Source: Kitasatospora sp. MMS16-BH015 (GTDB taxonomy: Bacteria; Actinomycetota; Actinomycetes; Streptomycetales; Streptomycetaceae). From it: a DNA stretch of 64,000 nt. Within the stretch, counting starts at the first letter, position 1, and the number at the start of each line of letters is the position of its first letter. The position numbers and the translations under genes were made by a program. The notes under the pieces were generated by a model. The model was given only the letters and a program-made list of their open reading frames with translations. It ran no database searches and was not told where the DNA came from. Below are positions 32,275-40,272 of this stretch, in pieces. The stretch spans positions 7,331,001 to 7,395,000 of the forward strand of contig NZ_CP025394.1 in NCBI RefSeq assembly GCF_002943525.1, written 5' to 3'.

Positions 32275-32934
32275 ATGGCCACGAACCGCGAACGCGAGCA
32301 CTCTCCGCTGCGGACGCGGCTGCTCGACACCGCCGCCGAACTGATCGTCGATCGCGGCTTCCGCCGGCTGCACCTGACCGAGGTCGCCACCCGGGCCGGG
32401 GTGAGCCGGCAGACGGTCTACAACGAGTTCGGGTCCAAGGAGGGCCTGGGGCAGGAGCTGTTCGGCCGAGAGCTGCACCGGATCGCCGTCGGCACCCTGG
32501 CCGAACTCGAGGCCAACCGCGGCCGGCTGCGCGCCGCCACCGAGGCCGGGGTGGGCTACATCCTCCACGAGGCGGCCGTGAACCCGCTGCTCAGAGCCGT
32601 GCTGACGGCCGATCGGGACGGCGAGAACGGTCTGCTCGCCTACCTCACCACCCGCTCCGGCGCCGCCTTCGACACCTTCTCCTCGCTGCTGGTCTCGTAC
32701 ACGGAGGAGGTCTGGCCGGAGGTCGACGACCTCTCCCGCTCGCTCGCCGTCGAGTCCGTGGTGCGGCTCACCGCGAGCCACCTGCTCCAGTCCTCGGCGG
32801 ACCCGGCCGAGGCCGGCCTGACCGAGGCGGCGGGGCGGATCGCGGAGATCGTGATGCGGGTCTCCGGGGTGGTCGACCCCGGACCCGGCTGCGGACCCGA
32901 CTCCGGACCTGACTCCGGACCTGACGGGATGTGA
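32275..32934 (+). CDS. TetR-family transcriptional regulator
   Basis: A 219-residue regulator. The N-terminal helix-turn-helix reads LLDTAAELIVDRGFRRLHLTEV followed by AGVSRQTVYNEFGSKEGL (about 14-56). The rest is the all-helical ligand and dimer domain. The gene diverges from the DUF6230/DUF6114 operon, so auto-regulation and control of that operon are likely. TAGACT lies six bases before the ATG and no ribosome site is seen, which suggests a leaderless transcript. The C-terminal tail GPGCGPDSGPDSGPDG comes from a 12-bp tandem repeat. Confidence 0.9.
   Translation: MATNREREHSPLRTRLLDTAAELIVDRGFRRLHLTEVATRAGVSRQTVYNEFGSKEGLGQELFGRELHRIAVGTLAELEANRGRLRAATEAGVGYILHEAAVNPLLRAVLTADRDGENGLLAYLTTRSGAAFDTFSSLLVSYTEEVWPEVDDLSRSLAVESVVRLTASHLLQSSADPAEAGLTEAAGRIAEIVMRVSGVVDPGPGCGPDSGPDSGPDGM
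32881..32928. repeat. Four 12-bp tandem repeats at the TetR gene 3' end
   Basis: Units GGACCCGGCTGC, GGACCCGACTCC, GGACCTGACTCC and GGACCTGACGGG run directly up to the stop codon and encode G-P-x-x four times. Confidence 0.8.
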
Positions 32935-32973
32935 CGCGGGCGTTCTCTGTCGAGTCGGGCCAGGGTCGGCGGG

Positions 32974-33047
32974 ATTTCGCTGGGCCGGTGACGGTGGGGG
33001 AATTCCGCTACGGGGTGACGCTGAATTGCATTTCGCTACCCGGTGAC
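32974..33047. repeat. Three direct repeats with 28-bp period between convergent genes
   Basis: ATTTCGCTGGGCCGGTGAC (32974-32992), ATTCCGCTACGGGGTGAC (33002-33019) and ATTTCGCTACCCGGTGAC (33030-33047) are spaced 28 bases apart, an interval that is not a multiple of three. The segment is richer in A+T than its flanks. It resembles an array of protein-binding sites. Confidence 0.6.
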
Positions 33048-33075
33048 TCGTATATTCCCGGGATGCGTTCGAACG

Positions 33076-33696
33076 TCAGGACTGCGGGGCCGGGACGGGG
33101 GTCATGGCCGGGCCGGCGGGCAGGGAGCCGAAGGCGGTGAGCGGCCAGACCCGCAGGTGGATCCGGGCGCTGACGGTGGTCAGGTCGCCCCAGCCGAAGG
33201 TGCGGGCGTCGTCGGAGCCGTCGGGGTTGTCACCGAGGAAGAACAGCTTGCCGGGCGGGACGGTCTGCGGGTGGGGGGCGGCGTCGCGCTGGCCGTCCGG
33301 CTGGCAGCAGTTGCTGCTCCGGTGCGCCTGGGCCGGCCAGGTCGGCTGGTCGATCCGGTACCACTGGCCGGTGCCGCCGGGCTGTACCAGCACGGTGAAC
33401 GGTGCGGCCGGCGTGGAGTCGATCTCCACCCGGTCGCCGGGCAGGCCGATCACCCGCTTCACGATGGTGGTGTCCCGGCCCGGCGTCTTGAGCAGCACCA
33501 CGTCGAACCGGTGCAGCCGGCTGCCCTGGCTGATCTTGTCCGGCAGCAGCCGCTCTCCGTCGGCCAGGGTCGGCTGCATGCTGTGCCCGTCCACCCGGAC
33601 GGCGATCACCGCCAGTACGGCCACCGCCGCGACTCCCAGCCCGAGCAGGATCCCGACCCCGATGGCCACTCCGCGCCACGCCCGCCACCAACTCAT
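33076..33696 (-). CDS. Type I signal peptidase (S26)
   Basis: A 206-residue membrane protease that removes signal peptides on the outer face. One N-terminal anchor (IGVGILLGLGVAAVAVLAVI) is followed by box B GHSMQPTL with the nucleophile Ser39, box D with the general base Lys80 in IVKRVIGLPGD, and box E FFLGDNPDGSDDAR (about 155-168). Streptomycetes usually carry four clustered signal peptidases; this one is isolated and looks like an extra copy. A two-Cys segment (SSNCCQPDG) is unusual. The ATG at 33696 lies 63 bases downstream of a GlxA-type regulator on the same strand. Confidence 0.9.
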   Translation of the reverse strand: MSWWRAWRGVAIGVGILLGLGVAAVAVLAVIAVRVDGHSMQPTLADGERLLPDKISQGSRLHRFDVVLLKTPGRDTTIVKRVIGLPGDRVEIDSTPAAPFTVLVQPGGTGQWYRIDQPTWPAQAHRSSNCCQPDGQRDAAPHPQTVPPGKLFFLGDNPDGSDDARTFGWGDLTTVSARIHLRVWPLTAFGSLPAGPAMTPVPAPQS

Positions 33697-33759
33697 CGCG
33701 CCCCTCCGCCCGTCACGCTGATCAGTGCGGCAGAGCGTGCTGGGTGGCGGGTGCGGCCG

Positions 33760-34878
33760 TCAAGGGGTTGACAGGCTGGGGCGACTCGGGCTCAAGCGGC
33801 CGGGATGGGTGTGGCCTTGGTCGGTGCGGCCCTGGTCGGTGTGGCCTTGGGCGGTGCGGCCCCGGAAGGTGCGGCGGTACGCGGCGGGTGAGACGCCGAT
33901 CGCGGCGGCCAGGTGCCCGCGGAGCGAGGAGGCGCTGCCGAAGCCGGCGCGTTCGGCCACCTGGTCCACCGGCAGATCGCTGGACTCCAGGAGCCGGCGG
34001 GCGAGTTCGAGCCGCTGGGTGGTGAGCCAGCGGCCCGGGGTCTGGCCGGTCTCGGCCAGGAACCGGCGGCTGAAGGTGCGCACGCTCATCTCGGCCCGCG
34101 CCGCCAACTCGGCCAGCTGGATGGGCTGGTGGAGCTGGTGCAGGGCCCACTCGCGAGCCCCGGCGGTGTCGCTCCCGCTCGGCTCCGGGACGGGCCGGTC
34201 GATGTACTGCGCCTGCCCGCCGTCCCGCCAGGGCGGCACCACGCAGTACCGGGCCACCCGGTTGGCCACCTCGCTGCCGTGGTCGCGCCGGATCAGGTAC
34301 AGGCAGAGGTCCATCCCGGCGGCCGAACCGGCCGAGGTGAGCACGTCGCCGTCGTCCACGTAGAGCACGCTCGGGTCGAGCGGGATCTCGGGGTGGAGCG
34401 CGCGGAAGCGGTCGGCGTAGAGCCAGTGCGTGGTGGCCGGCCGGCCGTCGAGCCGCCCGGCGGCGGCGAGCACGAAGGCGGAGGTGCAGATCGCCACCAG
34501 CCGCGTGCCGGGCCGGAGTTCGGCGAGCGCGGTGGTCAGCAGCCCGGCCAGCGGCTCGGCCGGCGGCCCAGCCGCCGGTTCGGCCGCCGGTTCGGCCGCA
34601 GGTTCGCCGCCGCCGAGCGGGTCGACGACGGCCGGGACGACCACGGTGTCGGCGGTGGCGATCACGCTCGCGTCGTGCTCGACGGTGACCGCGAAGTCCT
34701 CGCTGGTGCGGACCGGTCGGCCGTCCGTGGTGCAGGTGAGCACCTCGTAGAGCGGCCGGCCGTCGGCGCTGTACGCGAGGCCGAACGCCTTGGCGGGGAT
34801 GCCGAGTTCGAAGGGGTAGACGCCGGGGAGGGCGAGGACGACGACGCGGTGCACGGCCTGCCGCACGGACTGCTGCAT
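33760..34878 (-). CDS. GlxA-type regulator: DJ-1/PfpI domain plus AraC helix-turn-helix
   Basis: A 372-residue regulator. Residues about 10-190 form a class I glutamine-amidotransferase-like DJ-1/PfpI domain, with AICTSAFVLAAAG carrying the nucleophile-position Cys and THWLYADRFRAL nearby. Residues about 245-345 are an AraC domain with two helix-turn-helix units (LAARAEMSVRTFSRRF and VAERAGFGSASSLRGHL). A 27-residue Ala/Glu/Pro insert (AAEPAAEPAAGPPAEP) interrupts the first domain. The C-terminal tail is four copies of G-(R/H)-T-x-x. It diverges from the oxidoreductase gene at 35001, a likely target. Confidence 0.9.
   Translation of the reverse strand: MQQSVRQAVHRVVVLALPGVYPFELGIPAKAFGLAYSADGRPLYEVLTCTTDGRPVRTSEDFAVTVEHDASVIATADTVVVPAVVDPLGGGEPAAEPAAEPAAGPPAEPLAGLLTTALAELRPGTRLVAICTSAFVLAAAGRLDGRPATTHWLYADRFRALHPEIPLDPSVLYVDDGDVLTSAGSAAGMDLCLYLIRRDHGSEVANRVARYCVVPPWRDGGQAQYIDRPVPEPSGSDTAGAREWALHQLHQPIQLAELAARAEMSVRTFSRRFLAETGQTPGRWLTTQRLELARRLLESSDLPVDQVAERAGFGSASSLRGHLAAAIGVSPAAYRRTFRGRTAQGHTDQGRTDQGHTHPGRLSPSRPSLSTP
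33808..33867. repeat. Four 15-bp tandem repeats near the GlxA-type gene 3' end
   Basis: GGTGTGGCCTTGGTC, GGTGCGGCCCTGGTC, GGTGTGGCCTTGGGC and GGTGCGGCCCCGGAA alternate as two near-identical pairs. On the coding strand they give the pentapeptides GRTAQ, GHTDQ, GRTDQ and GHTHP. Confidence 0.85.
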
Positions 34879-35000
34879 GGCCAGATCCTCTCACTCGTTG
34901 GCAATCCGGCCACTCGTTTCGGCCGGCTGGGTCCGGCAGGCTGTGGATCAAGCGCCGAGTGGCGCTGAGCAGCGAGGACGAGTGAGGGGAGCGGGTCCGG

Positions 35001-35972
35001 ATGGCGGGGACGACGGGGGCAGTGGGGGCGGCGGGGGTCATGCTGGCGGTGGCGTTCGCGGAGCCGGGTGGGCCGGAGGTGCTGCGGCTGGTGGAACGGG
35101 AGCGGCCGGTGCCGGGGCCGACGGAGATCCTGGTGCGGGTGCACGCGGCTGGGATCAACCCGATCGACTGGAAGACCAGGGCGGGGGTGGTGCGGCTGGC
35201 GCCCGGCGGGGACGTGCCGGGGTGGGACGTGTCGGGGGTGGTGGCGGCGGTCGGGCTCGGCGTGACGCTTTTCCGGCCGGGGGACGAGGTGTACGGCATG
35301 CCGGGGTTCCCCCGGCTGGTCGGCGGCTACGCCGAGTACGTGGCCGCCCCGGCCCGCCACTTCGCGCCGAAGCCGGTGGGGCTCGACCACGTGGCGGCGG
35401 CGGCGCTGCCGCTGGCCGGGCTGACGGCCTGGCAGGCACTGGTCGACACGGCCGAACTGCAATTCGGGCAGCGGGTGTTGGTGCACGCGGCGGCAGGTGG
35501 GGTGGGGCACCTGGCGGTGCAGCTCGCCAAGGCGCGCGGCGCGTACGTGATCGGCACCGCGCGGGCGGAGAAGCACGCCTTCCTGCGGGAGCTGGGAGCG
35601 GACGAGGTGATCGACTACACGGCGGTGGACTTCGCGGCGATGCTCTCGGACGTGGACGTGGTGATCGACTCGGTCGGTGGCAACTATCAGGAAGGCTCCC
35701 TGTCAGTTCTTCGGGACGGCGGCACGCTGATCACCCTCCCCACCGTGGAGACCTCGGCCCTCGCCGCCGCGGCAGCGGCCCGCGGCATCCGCTCCGGCTT
35801 CCTGCTGGTCGAGCCCGACCGTCACGGCCTGCTGGCCCTCACCGATCTGGTGGAGAGCGGCCGCCTCCGGGTCCACGTGGACGCCGTCTTCCCGCTGGCC
35901 GAGGCGGCGCGGGCCCACACCCTCGGCGAAACCGGCCGGACCAAGGGCAAGTTGGTGCTCAAGGTAGCCTGA
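35001..35972 (+). CDS. NADP-dependent quinone oxidoreductase-like MDR protein
   Basis: A 323-residue medium-chain oxidoreductase without the structural or catalytic zinc ligands of alcohol dehydrogenases. The N-terminal half carries AGINPIDWKTRAG and PGWDVSGVV. The nucleotide fold holds VHAAAGGVGHLAVQLAKARG (about 160-180) with the AxxGGVG cofactor loop typical of NADPH quinone reductases. It would reduce quinones or enones in the cytoplasm. GAGGGG precedes the ATG at 35001. It diverges from the GlxA-type regulator and is followed by an acetyltransferase 44 bases on. Confidence 0.88.
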   Translation: MAGTTGAVGAAGVMLAVAFAEPGGPEVLRLVERERPVPGPTEILVRVHAAGINPIDWKTRAGVVRLAPGGDVPGWDVSGVVAAVGLGVTLFRPGDEVYGMPGFPRLVGGYAEYVAAPARHFAPKPVGLDHVAAAALPLAGLTAWQALVDTAELQFGQRVLVHAAAGGVGHLAVQLAKARGAYVIGTARAEKHAFLRELGADEVIDYTAVDFAAMLSDVDVVIDSVGGNYQEGSLSVLRDGGTLITLPTVETSALAAAAAARGIRSGFLLVEPDRHGLLALTDLVESGRLRVHVDAVFPLAEAARAHTLGETGRTKGKLVLKVA

Positions 35973-36016
35973 CCCGGGCCTTCACTACCCAAGCCGCCAC
36001 CCCGAAGGAGCAGCGC

Positions 36017-36553
36017 GTGTCCCTCGAACTCCGCTACCACGTCACCCTCGACGCGGCGCTCCGGCAGGAGCTGACGGAGGTGTACGCGGAGGTGCGGGCG
36101 CCGCTGCTCCACCTGCCCAACTACGGCATCGAGGCCTTCGCCGGACGTCTCGACCGCCACCTGGCCGATCCCGGCTTCGGGATCGTACTCGGCTACGAGG
36201 GCGGGCAGCCCGTCGGGTACGCGTACGGCAACACCGTCGGTGCCCGTGACCCGTACTGGCAGCGGTTGGCGGAGCCGCTCGCCGAGGGCGGTCCGACCGT
36301 ACCGGCGTTGGCGATCAAGGAGATCGGAGTCCGACCGCCGTGGCGCGGCACCGGTGCGGCCCGCCGGATCCACGACGGCTTGCTGGCCGAACGCACCGAG
36401 GAGACCGTCATGTTGATGGTCAACCCGCTTGCCGGGGACGGCAAGGTGCAGCGGGTCTACGAGAGTTGGGGCTACCGGAGGTTCAACTCCCAGTCGGCCA
36501 CGGCGGCCTCGCCCGAGCTGGCCGCGATGGTCCGTCCGAACCGGCCGGCCTGA
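36017..36553 (+). CDS. GNAT N-acetyltransferase
   Basis: A 178-residue acetyltransferase. VPALAIKEIGVRPPWRGTGAARRIHDGLL (about 95-123) is motif A, with the acetyl-CoA pyrophosphate loop RGTGAA, and LMVNPLAGDGKVQRVYESWGY is motif B. The GTG at 36017 has GAAGGAG six bases upstream. It follows the quinone oxidoreductase with a 44-base gap and no terminator, so co-transcription is likely. Substrate unknown. Confidence 0.85.
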   Translation: MSLELRYHVTLDAALRQELTEVYAEVRAPLLHLPNYGIEAFAGRLDRHLADPGFGIVLGYEGGQPVGYAYGNTVGARDPYWQRLAEPLAEGGPTVPALAIKEIGVRPPWRGTGAARRIHDGLLAERTEETVMLMVNPLAGDGKVQRVYESWGYRRFNSQSATAASPELAAMVRPNRPA

Positions 36554-36555
36554 GC

Positions 36556-38013
36556 TCAACCGGTGGCGGGGGTCGGTGCGGGGGCGGCCTCGGGCCCGGG
36601 GGCGGTGAGGTGGTGGCCGCGGGGGAGCAGGAGCGGGGTGGCCAGGGCCAGCAGGCCGGCCAGGGCGATGGTGGTGCGGGGTGTGGTGAGGGCGGCGAGC
36701 AGGCCGGCCAGGGTGGTGAGGACGGCGATGGTGAGCTGCTGGCCGACGGACCAGGCGGTGAGGGTGCGGGTGAGCAGGTGCTCGGGGGTCCGTTCCAGCC
36801 GGTGGGTGGCGAGCACCGGGGTGTAGAGGCTCATGTTCACGATGATCGCGAGTTCGACGGCGATCACGGTGAGCAGCCCGATCGGGCCCGGCCGGACGAA
36901 GGCCAGGCCGAGCAGCCAGACCGCGCGGAGGGTGCCGATGGTCCGGAACACCCAGGCCCGCCCGTGGCGGTCCACCACCCGCCGGGCCAGCCGGGAGCCG
37001 AGCAGGCCGCCGAGGCAGGGAGCGGCGAAGGCCAGTCCGTACTGCCAGGCCGGGAAGGCGAGTTGGCGGAGCAGGAGGACGGCCAGGAGTGGCTCGGTGG
37101 CCATGATCAGGCCGGAGACCAGCAGGTTGTTGAGGTAGAGCGGGCGCAGGCTCGGGTCGGTGAAGACGTGCCGCCAACCGTCGAGCAGGCCGCCGCCGGC
37201 GGGTCGGCGGTGGACGCGGGTGCCCCGGCCGCTCCGCTGCGGAGGGGGCTGCTCCACGGTGCGGATCGCGGTGATGCCCAGGGCGGAGAGCAGGTAGCTG
37301 AGGGCGTCCGCGACCACCGTGACCACCGGGCCGAAGCTGGCGATCGCCGCGCCGCCCAGCGGTGGGCCGATCGCGATCGAGCTCCATGTGGTCGACTCGA
37401 ACCTGGCGTTGGCGACCAGCAGGTCCTCGGGGCGGACCAGCGCCTTGAGGTGGGCGCCGCTCGCCGCGCCGAAGGCGATCTTGGCCGCCGCGACCACCGC
37501 CGAGACGGCCAGCAGCTGGCCGAGGCCGAGCCGACCGAAGGCGTAGGCCAGCGGGACGGTGGCCATCGCCGCGCACCGGGCCAGGTCCATCGCGACCATC
37601 ACCGGCCGCTTGCGGCGGAACTCCACCCAGGGGGCGAGCGGCAGGGCGATCAGTGCCCCCACGGCGGGCCCGGTGGCGGCGAGCACCGACACCTCGGCCG
37701 GCCCGGCGTGCAGCACCTGGACGGCGATCAGCGGCAGCGCCCCGAACCCGAGCCCGGAGCCGTAGGCGCTCACCGCGTACGCGGCCCAGAGCCACCCGAA
37801 GTCCCGCCCCAGGCGCGGTCGGCCCGGGCCACCGCGCCACGACCGGCCGAGCCGCTGCCCGGCCGGCCGTGCCGGGCCCGCACCGGGCGGCTGCCCCGCA
37901 CCGGGCCCGACTCGCAGCTCTCGGCCAGAGGCGCCCCACCGCCCGAAGCCAGGCCCGCCCGGCCGCGTCGCCCCGGGCACCCGACCCCACCCCCGCCGCA
38001 CCCTGCCGATCAT
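36556..38013 (-). CDS. MFS transporter (enterobactin-exporter-like)
   Basis: A 485-residue 12-helix transporter. The first 60 residues are a long Arg/Gly/Pro-rich cytoplasmic extension. The MFS body begins DFGWLWAAYAVSAYGSGLG, with the loop APWVEFRRKRPVMVAMDLAR in the A-motif position and a cytoplasmic loop between helices 6 and 7 (about 240-270). It resembles the MFS_3 group that contains enterobactin and macrolide exporters. The ATG at 38013 has AGGAGGGG seven bases upstream, a strong site. It diverges from a LysR regulator that probably controls it. Substrate unknown. Confidence 0.88.
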   Translation of the reverse strand: MIGRVRRGWGRVPGATRPGGPGFGRWGASGRELRVGPGAGQPPGAGPARPAGQRLGRSWRGGPGRPRLGRDFGWLWAAYAVSAYGSGLGFGALPLIAVQVLHAGPAEVSVLAATGPAVGALIALPLAPWVEFRRKRPVMVAMDLARCAAMATVPLAYAFGRLGLGQLLAVSAVVAAAKIAFGAASGAHLKALVRPEDLLVANARFESTTWSSIAIGPPLGGAAIASFGPVVTVVADALSYLLSALGITAIRTVEQPPPQRSGRGTRVHRRPAGGGLLDGWRHVFTDPSLRPLYLNNLLVSGLIMATEPLLAVLLLRQLAFPAWQYGLAFAAPCLGGLLGSRLARRVVDRHGRAWVFRTIGTLRAVWLLGLAFVRPGPIGLLTVIAVELAIIVNMSLYTPVLATHRLERTPEHLLTRTLTAWSVGQQLTIAVLTTLAGLLAALTTPRTTIALAGLLALATPLLLPRGHHLTAPGPEAAPAPTPATG

Positions 38014-38084
38014 GCGCGGGCCCCTCCTCGTACAACCGATCATTGACCGGAGCCATCAAATCCTGGTCTTGACCCGGGGATCAA

Positions 38085-38121
38085 ACAACCAATCGGCCAC
38101 TACGACACAACCAACGGTTGT
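38085..38121. promoter_or_regulatory. Probable LysR operator in the MFS/LysR divergent region
   Basis: ACAACC-AAC-GGTTGT at 38107-38121 is a perfect 15-base dyad. A related half-site ACAACCAATCGG lies at 38085-38096, 22 bases upstream. This two-site arrangement is common for LysR proteins. Confidence 0.55.
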
Positions 38122-38139
38122 TGCCCTATCGTGGGCGGC

Positions 38140-39075
38140 ATGGATCTCGACGCTGTCCGGACCTTCGTCGTGGCCGCCGACGCGGGCCGTTTCCAGGAGG
38201 CCGCCGCCGAGCTGGCCGTCACCCAGCAGGCCGTCTCCAAGCGGATCGCCACGCTGGAGCGGGGGCTGGGGGTGCGGCTGTTCGTCCGGACGCCGCGCGG
38301 CGCCCAGCTGACCATCGACGGGCAGGCCTTCCTGCCGCACGCCCGCGAGCTGCTCCGGGTGGCCGAGCGGGCGGTGGCCTCGGTGCGGGCCGGGACGCGG
38401 GCGCTGCGGGTGGACGTGCTCTCCTCGCGCAGTGCGCAGTCGGGGCTGATGCGGGAGTTCCACCGGCTGCACCCGGAGATCGAGCTCGACGTGCTGACGC
38501 TCTTCGACCTCGACACGGCCGTGGCCGAGCTCTGCTCCGGGGCGCTGGACGCCACCTTCCGCGCCGTGGCCGCGCCCGGGCGACCGCTGCCCGAGGACGT
38601 GGCGGCCGTCCGGGTCTTCGACGAGCCGCTGCAACTGCTCACCGGGCCCGGTCACGCGCTGGCCAACGCCCGCTCGGTGACCATGGCCGAGCTGGTCGGC
38701 CACCGGATCTGGATGCCCGGCATCGTGCCCGGCACCGAGTGGGCCGCCTACTACGACGACCTGGTGGCCGAGTTCGGCCTCACCATCGAGGCCACCGGCC
38801 CCAACTTCGGCTCCGACGCCCTGCTCGACACCATCGCCGACACCCCGGCCCTGGCCACCTTCATGAGCGCACAGACCCGCCTGGTCTGGCCCGCCGGCCA
38901 CGGCCTGCGCCGCATCCCGGTCACCGACCCCACCCCGGTCTACCCGCACTCCCTCCTCTGGCACCGCGACAACCCCCACCCGGCCCTGGCCACCCTCCGC
39001 ACCCACCTGGCCACCGTCCCGCCCACCTGTGACGAGACCACGGCCTGGACCCCGGGCTGGACCAACCCGCGCTGA
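38140..39075 (+). CDS. LysR-family transcriptional regulator
   Basis: A 311-residue regulator. The N-terminal winged helix reads MDLDAVRTFVVAADAGRFQEAA and VTQQAVSKRIATLERGLGVRLFVR (about 1-52). The remainder is the periplasmic-binding-like effector domain, shorter than the classical one. The ATG at 38140 is taken in preference to GTG 38131, since LysR homology begins at MDLDAVRTF. It diverges from the MFS exporter, with an ACAACC dyad between them. It presumably responds to the exported or imported compound. Confidence 0.92.
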   Translation: MDLDAVRTFVVAADAGRFQEAAAELAVTQQAVSKRIATLERGLGVRLFVRTPRGAQLTIDGQAFLPHARELLRVAERAVASVRAGTRALRVDVLSSRSAQSGLMREFHRLHPEIELDVLTLFDLDTAVAELCSGALDATFRAVAAPGRPLPEDVAAVRVFDEPLQLLTGPGHALANARSVTMAELVGHRIWMPGIVPGTEWAAYYDDLVAEFGLTIEATGPNFGSDALLDTIADTPALATFMSAQTRLVWPAGHGLRRIPVTDPTPVYPHSLLWHRDNPHPALATLRTHLATVPPTCDETTAWTPGWTNPR

Positions 39076-39090
39076 GCCCACCCGGCTGGT

Positions 39091-39696
39091 TCAGCCCCCG
39101 GTGTGGTGGCGGCGGGTCGGCGGGGAGAGCAGCCGGGCCACCGTCCGGCGGGCCGCCTCGCGGTGGTCGGGACGGGGCGCCGGCACCCGTGGCCCGGCCA
39201 GGTCGGTGCCGGTGAGCGAGCCGGCCGGGACGGTGGCCCAGTCGGTGCGGTGGATCACCGCGAGGTGGCCCTCGCGGTGGGCCTTGGAGTCCTTCCAGTC
39301 GTCCGGCGGGGCCAGCAGGACGCGGAGGCCGTGATCGTCCGGCCACTCCAGGCCGAGGACCTGGCGGCCGAAGTGATCCTCGAAGAGCGACCGGGCGGCA
39401 CCCGTCGCCAGGTCGACCAGCAGGAGCTCGCCCTCGAAGAGGTAGCCGCCGTCGTACTCCCCGGTGCCCACCGCGAGCAGGGGCAGCGACGGGTGGAAGG
39501 CCAGCGCGTTGACGGGGTGTTCGGCGTGCAGCAGCCAGCGGCGGCGGGCCCGGTCGGTGACCCGGAAGAGGCCGTACCCGTCCGAGCCGGCCGCCGCGAG
39601 CAGGCCGCGCCGGTGGTCCCGGACGGCCAGCAGGAGTTCGCCGAGCCCGGCGAAGGGGTCGTCGGGGCCGGCCGGGAGCGGCAGAGAGTTGTGCAT
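39091..39696 (-). CDS. Hypothetical protein, beta-propeller-like
   Basis: A 201-residue soluble protein. The sequence ALAFHPSLPLLAVGTGEYDG and the spacing of strand motifs suggest two or three WD40/YncE-like blades, but too few for a closed propeller. No enzymatic motif is recognised. It lies 20 bases downstream of the P-loop kinase gene on the same strand, so the two are probably co-transcribed. Upstream of the ATG at 39696 only a weak GAAGA ribosome site is seen. Confidence 0.7.
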   Translation of the reverse strand: MHNSLPLPAGPDDPFAGLGELLLAVRDHRRGLLAAAGSDGYGLFRVTDRARRRWLLHAEHPVNALAFHPSLPLLAVGTGEYDGGYLFEGELLLVDLATGAARSLFEDHFGRQVLGLEWPDDHGLRVLLAPPDDWKDSKAHREGHLAVIHRTDWATVPAGSLTGTDLAGPRVPAPRPDHREAARRTVARLLSPPTRRHHTGG

Positions 39697-39716
39697 ACGG
39701 ACGATCTTCGCAGGCC

Positions 39717-40238
39717 TCAGCCCTTGAGGGTGTCGACGATCTGCCGGGCGGCCTGGGCCGGGGTGAGGTGGGTGGTGTCGACCACCTCGGCCTCGGCGTG
39801 GAGCCAGCTGCGGGCGGCCTCGGCGTAGGGGGCGAGGTACTTGAAGCGGAACGGGGAAGGGCCCATCACCGCATCGTGCTGAATCCGGTGGTGCAGGGTC
39901 TCTTGGTCGGCGTGCAGGACGAAGTGGCGTACCGGGATGCCATGTTCGGCAAGGCCCGCGCTGATCTCGCGCCAGTACTGCTCGACCAGGACGGTCATCG
40001 GGACGACCAGGGTGCCGCCGGTGTAGTCGAGCAGGCGGCGGGCGGAGTCGACCACCAACTGCCGCCAGGGCAGCCAGTGCTGGAAGTTGTCGGTGGCCGG
40101 CAGGCCCGGCGAGACGTCCATGAGCAGTTCGCCGACCTTCTCGGCGTCGAACACCCGGGAATCCGGGATCAGTTGCTGCACCAGCGGGCTGGTGGTCGTC
40201 TTGCCCGCGCCGTGGGTACCGTTCATCCATACGATCAT
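39717..40238 (-). CDS. P-loop AAA kinase-like protein
   Basis: A 173-residue protein. MIVWMNGTHGAGKTTTS has the Walker A motif GTHGAGKT at 7-14. The following VFDAEKVGELL and the VVPMTVLVEQYW segment fit small kinases related to shikimate, gluconate or antibiotic-phosphorylating kinases of the AAA_33 type. The substrate is unknown. The ATG at 40238 is used; an in-frame start at 40256 would add six residues. A phosphotransferase role in antibiotic or sugar modification is possible but not shown. It heads an apparent two-gene unit with the beta-propeller-like gene. Confidence 0.8.
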   Translation of the reverse strand: MIVWMNGTHGAGKTTTSPLVQQLIPDSRVFDAEKVGELLMDVSPGLPATDNFQHWLPWRQLVVDSARRLLDYTGGTLVVPMTVLVEQYWREISAGLAEHGIPVRHFVLHADQETLHHRIQHDAVMGPSPFRFKYLAPYAEAARSWLHAEAEVVDTTHLTPAQAARQIVDTLKG

Positions 40239-40272
40239 GGCCCCGATGCTAGGCAATCGGCCGGGTCGGATG

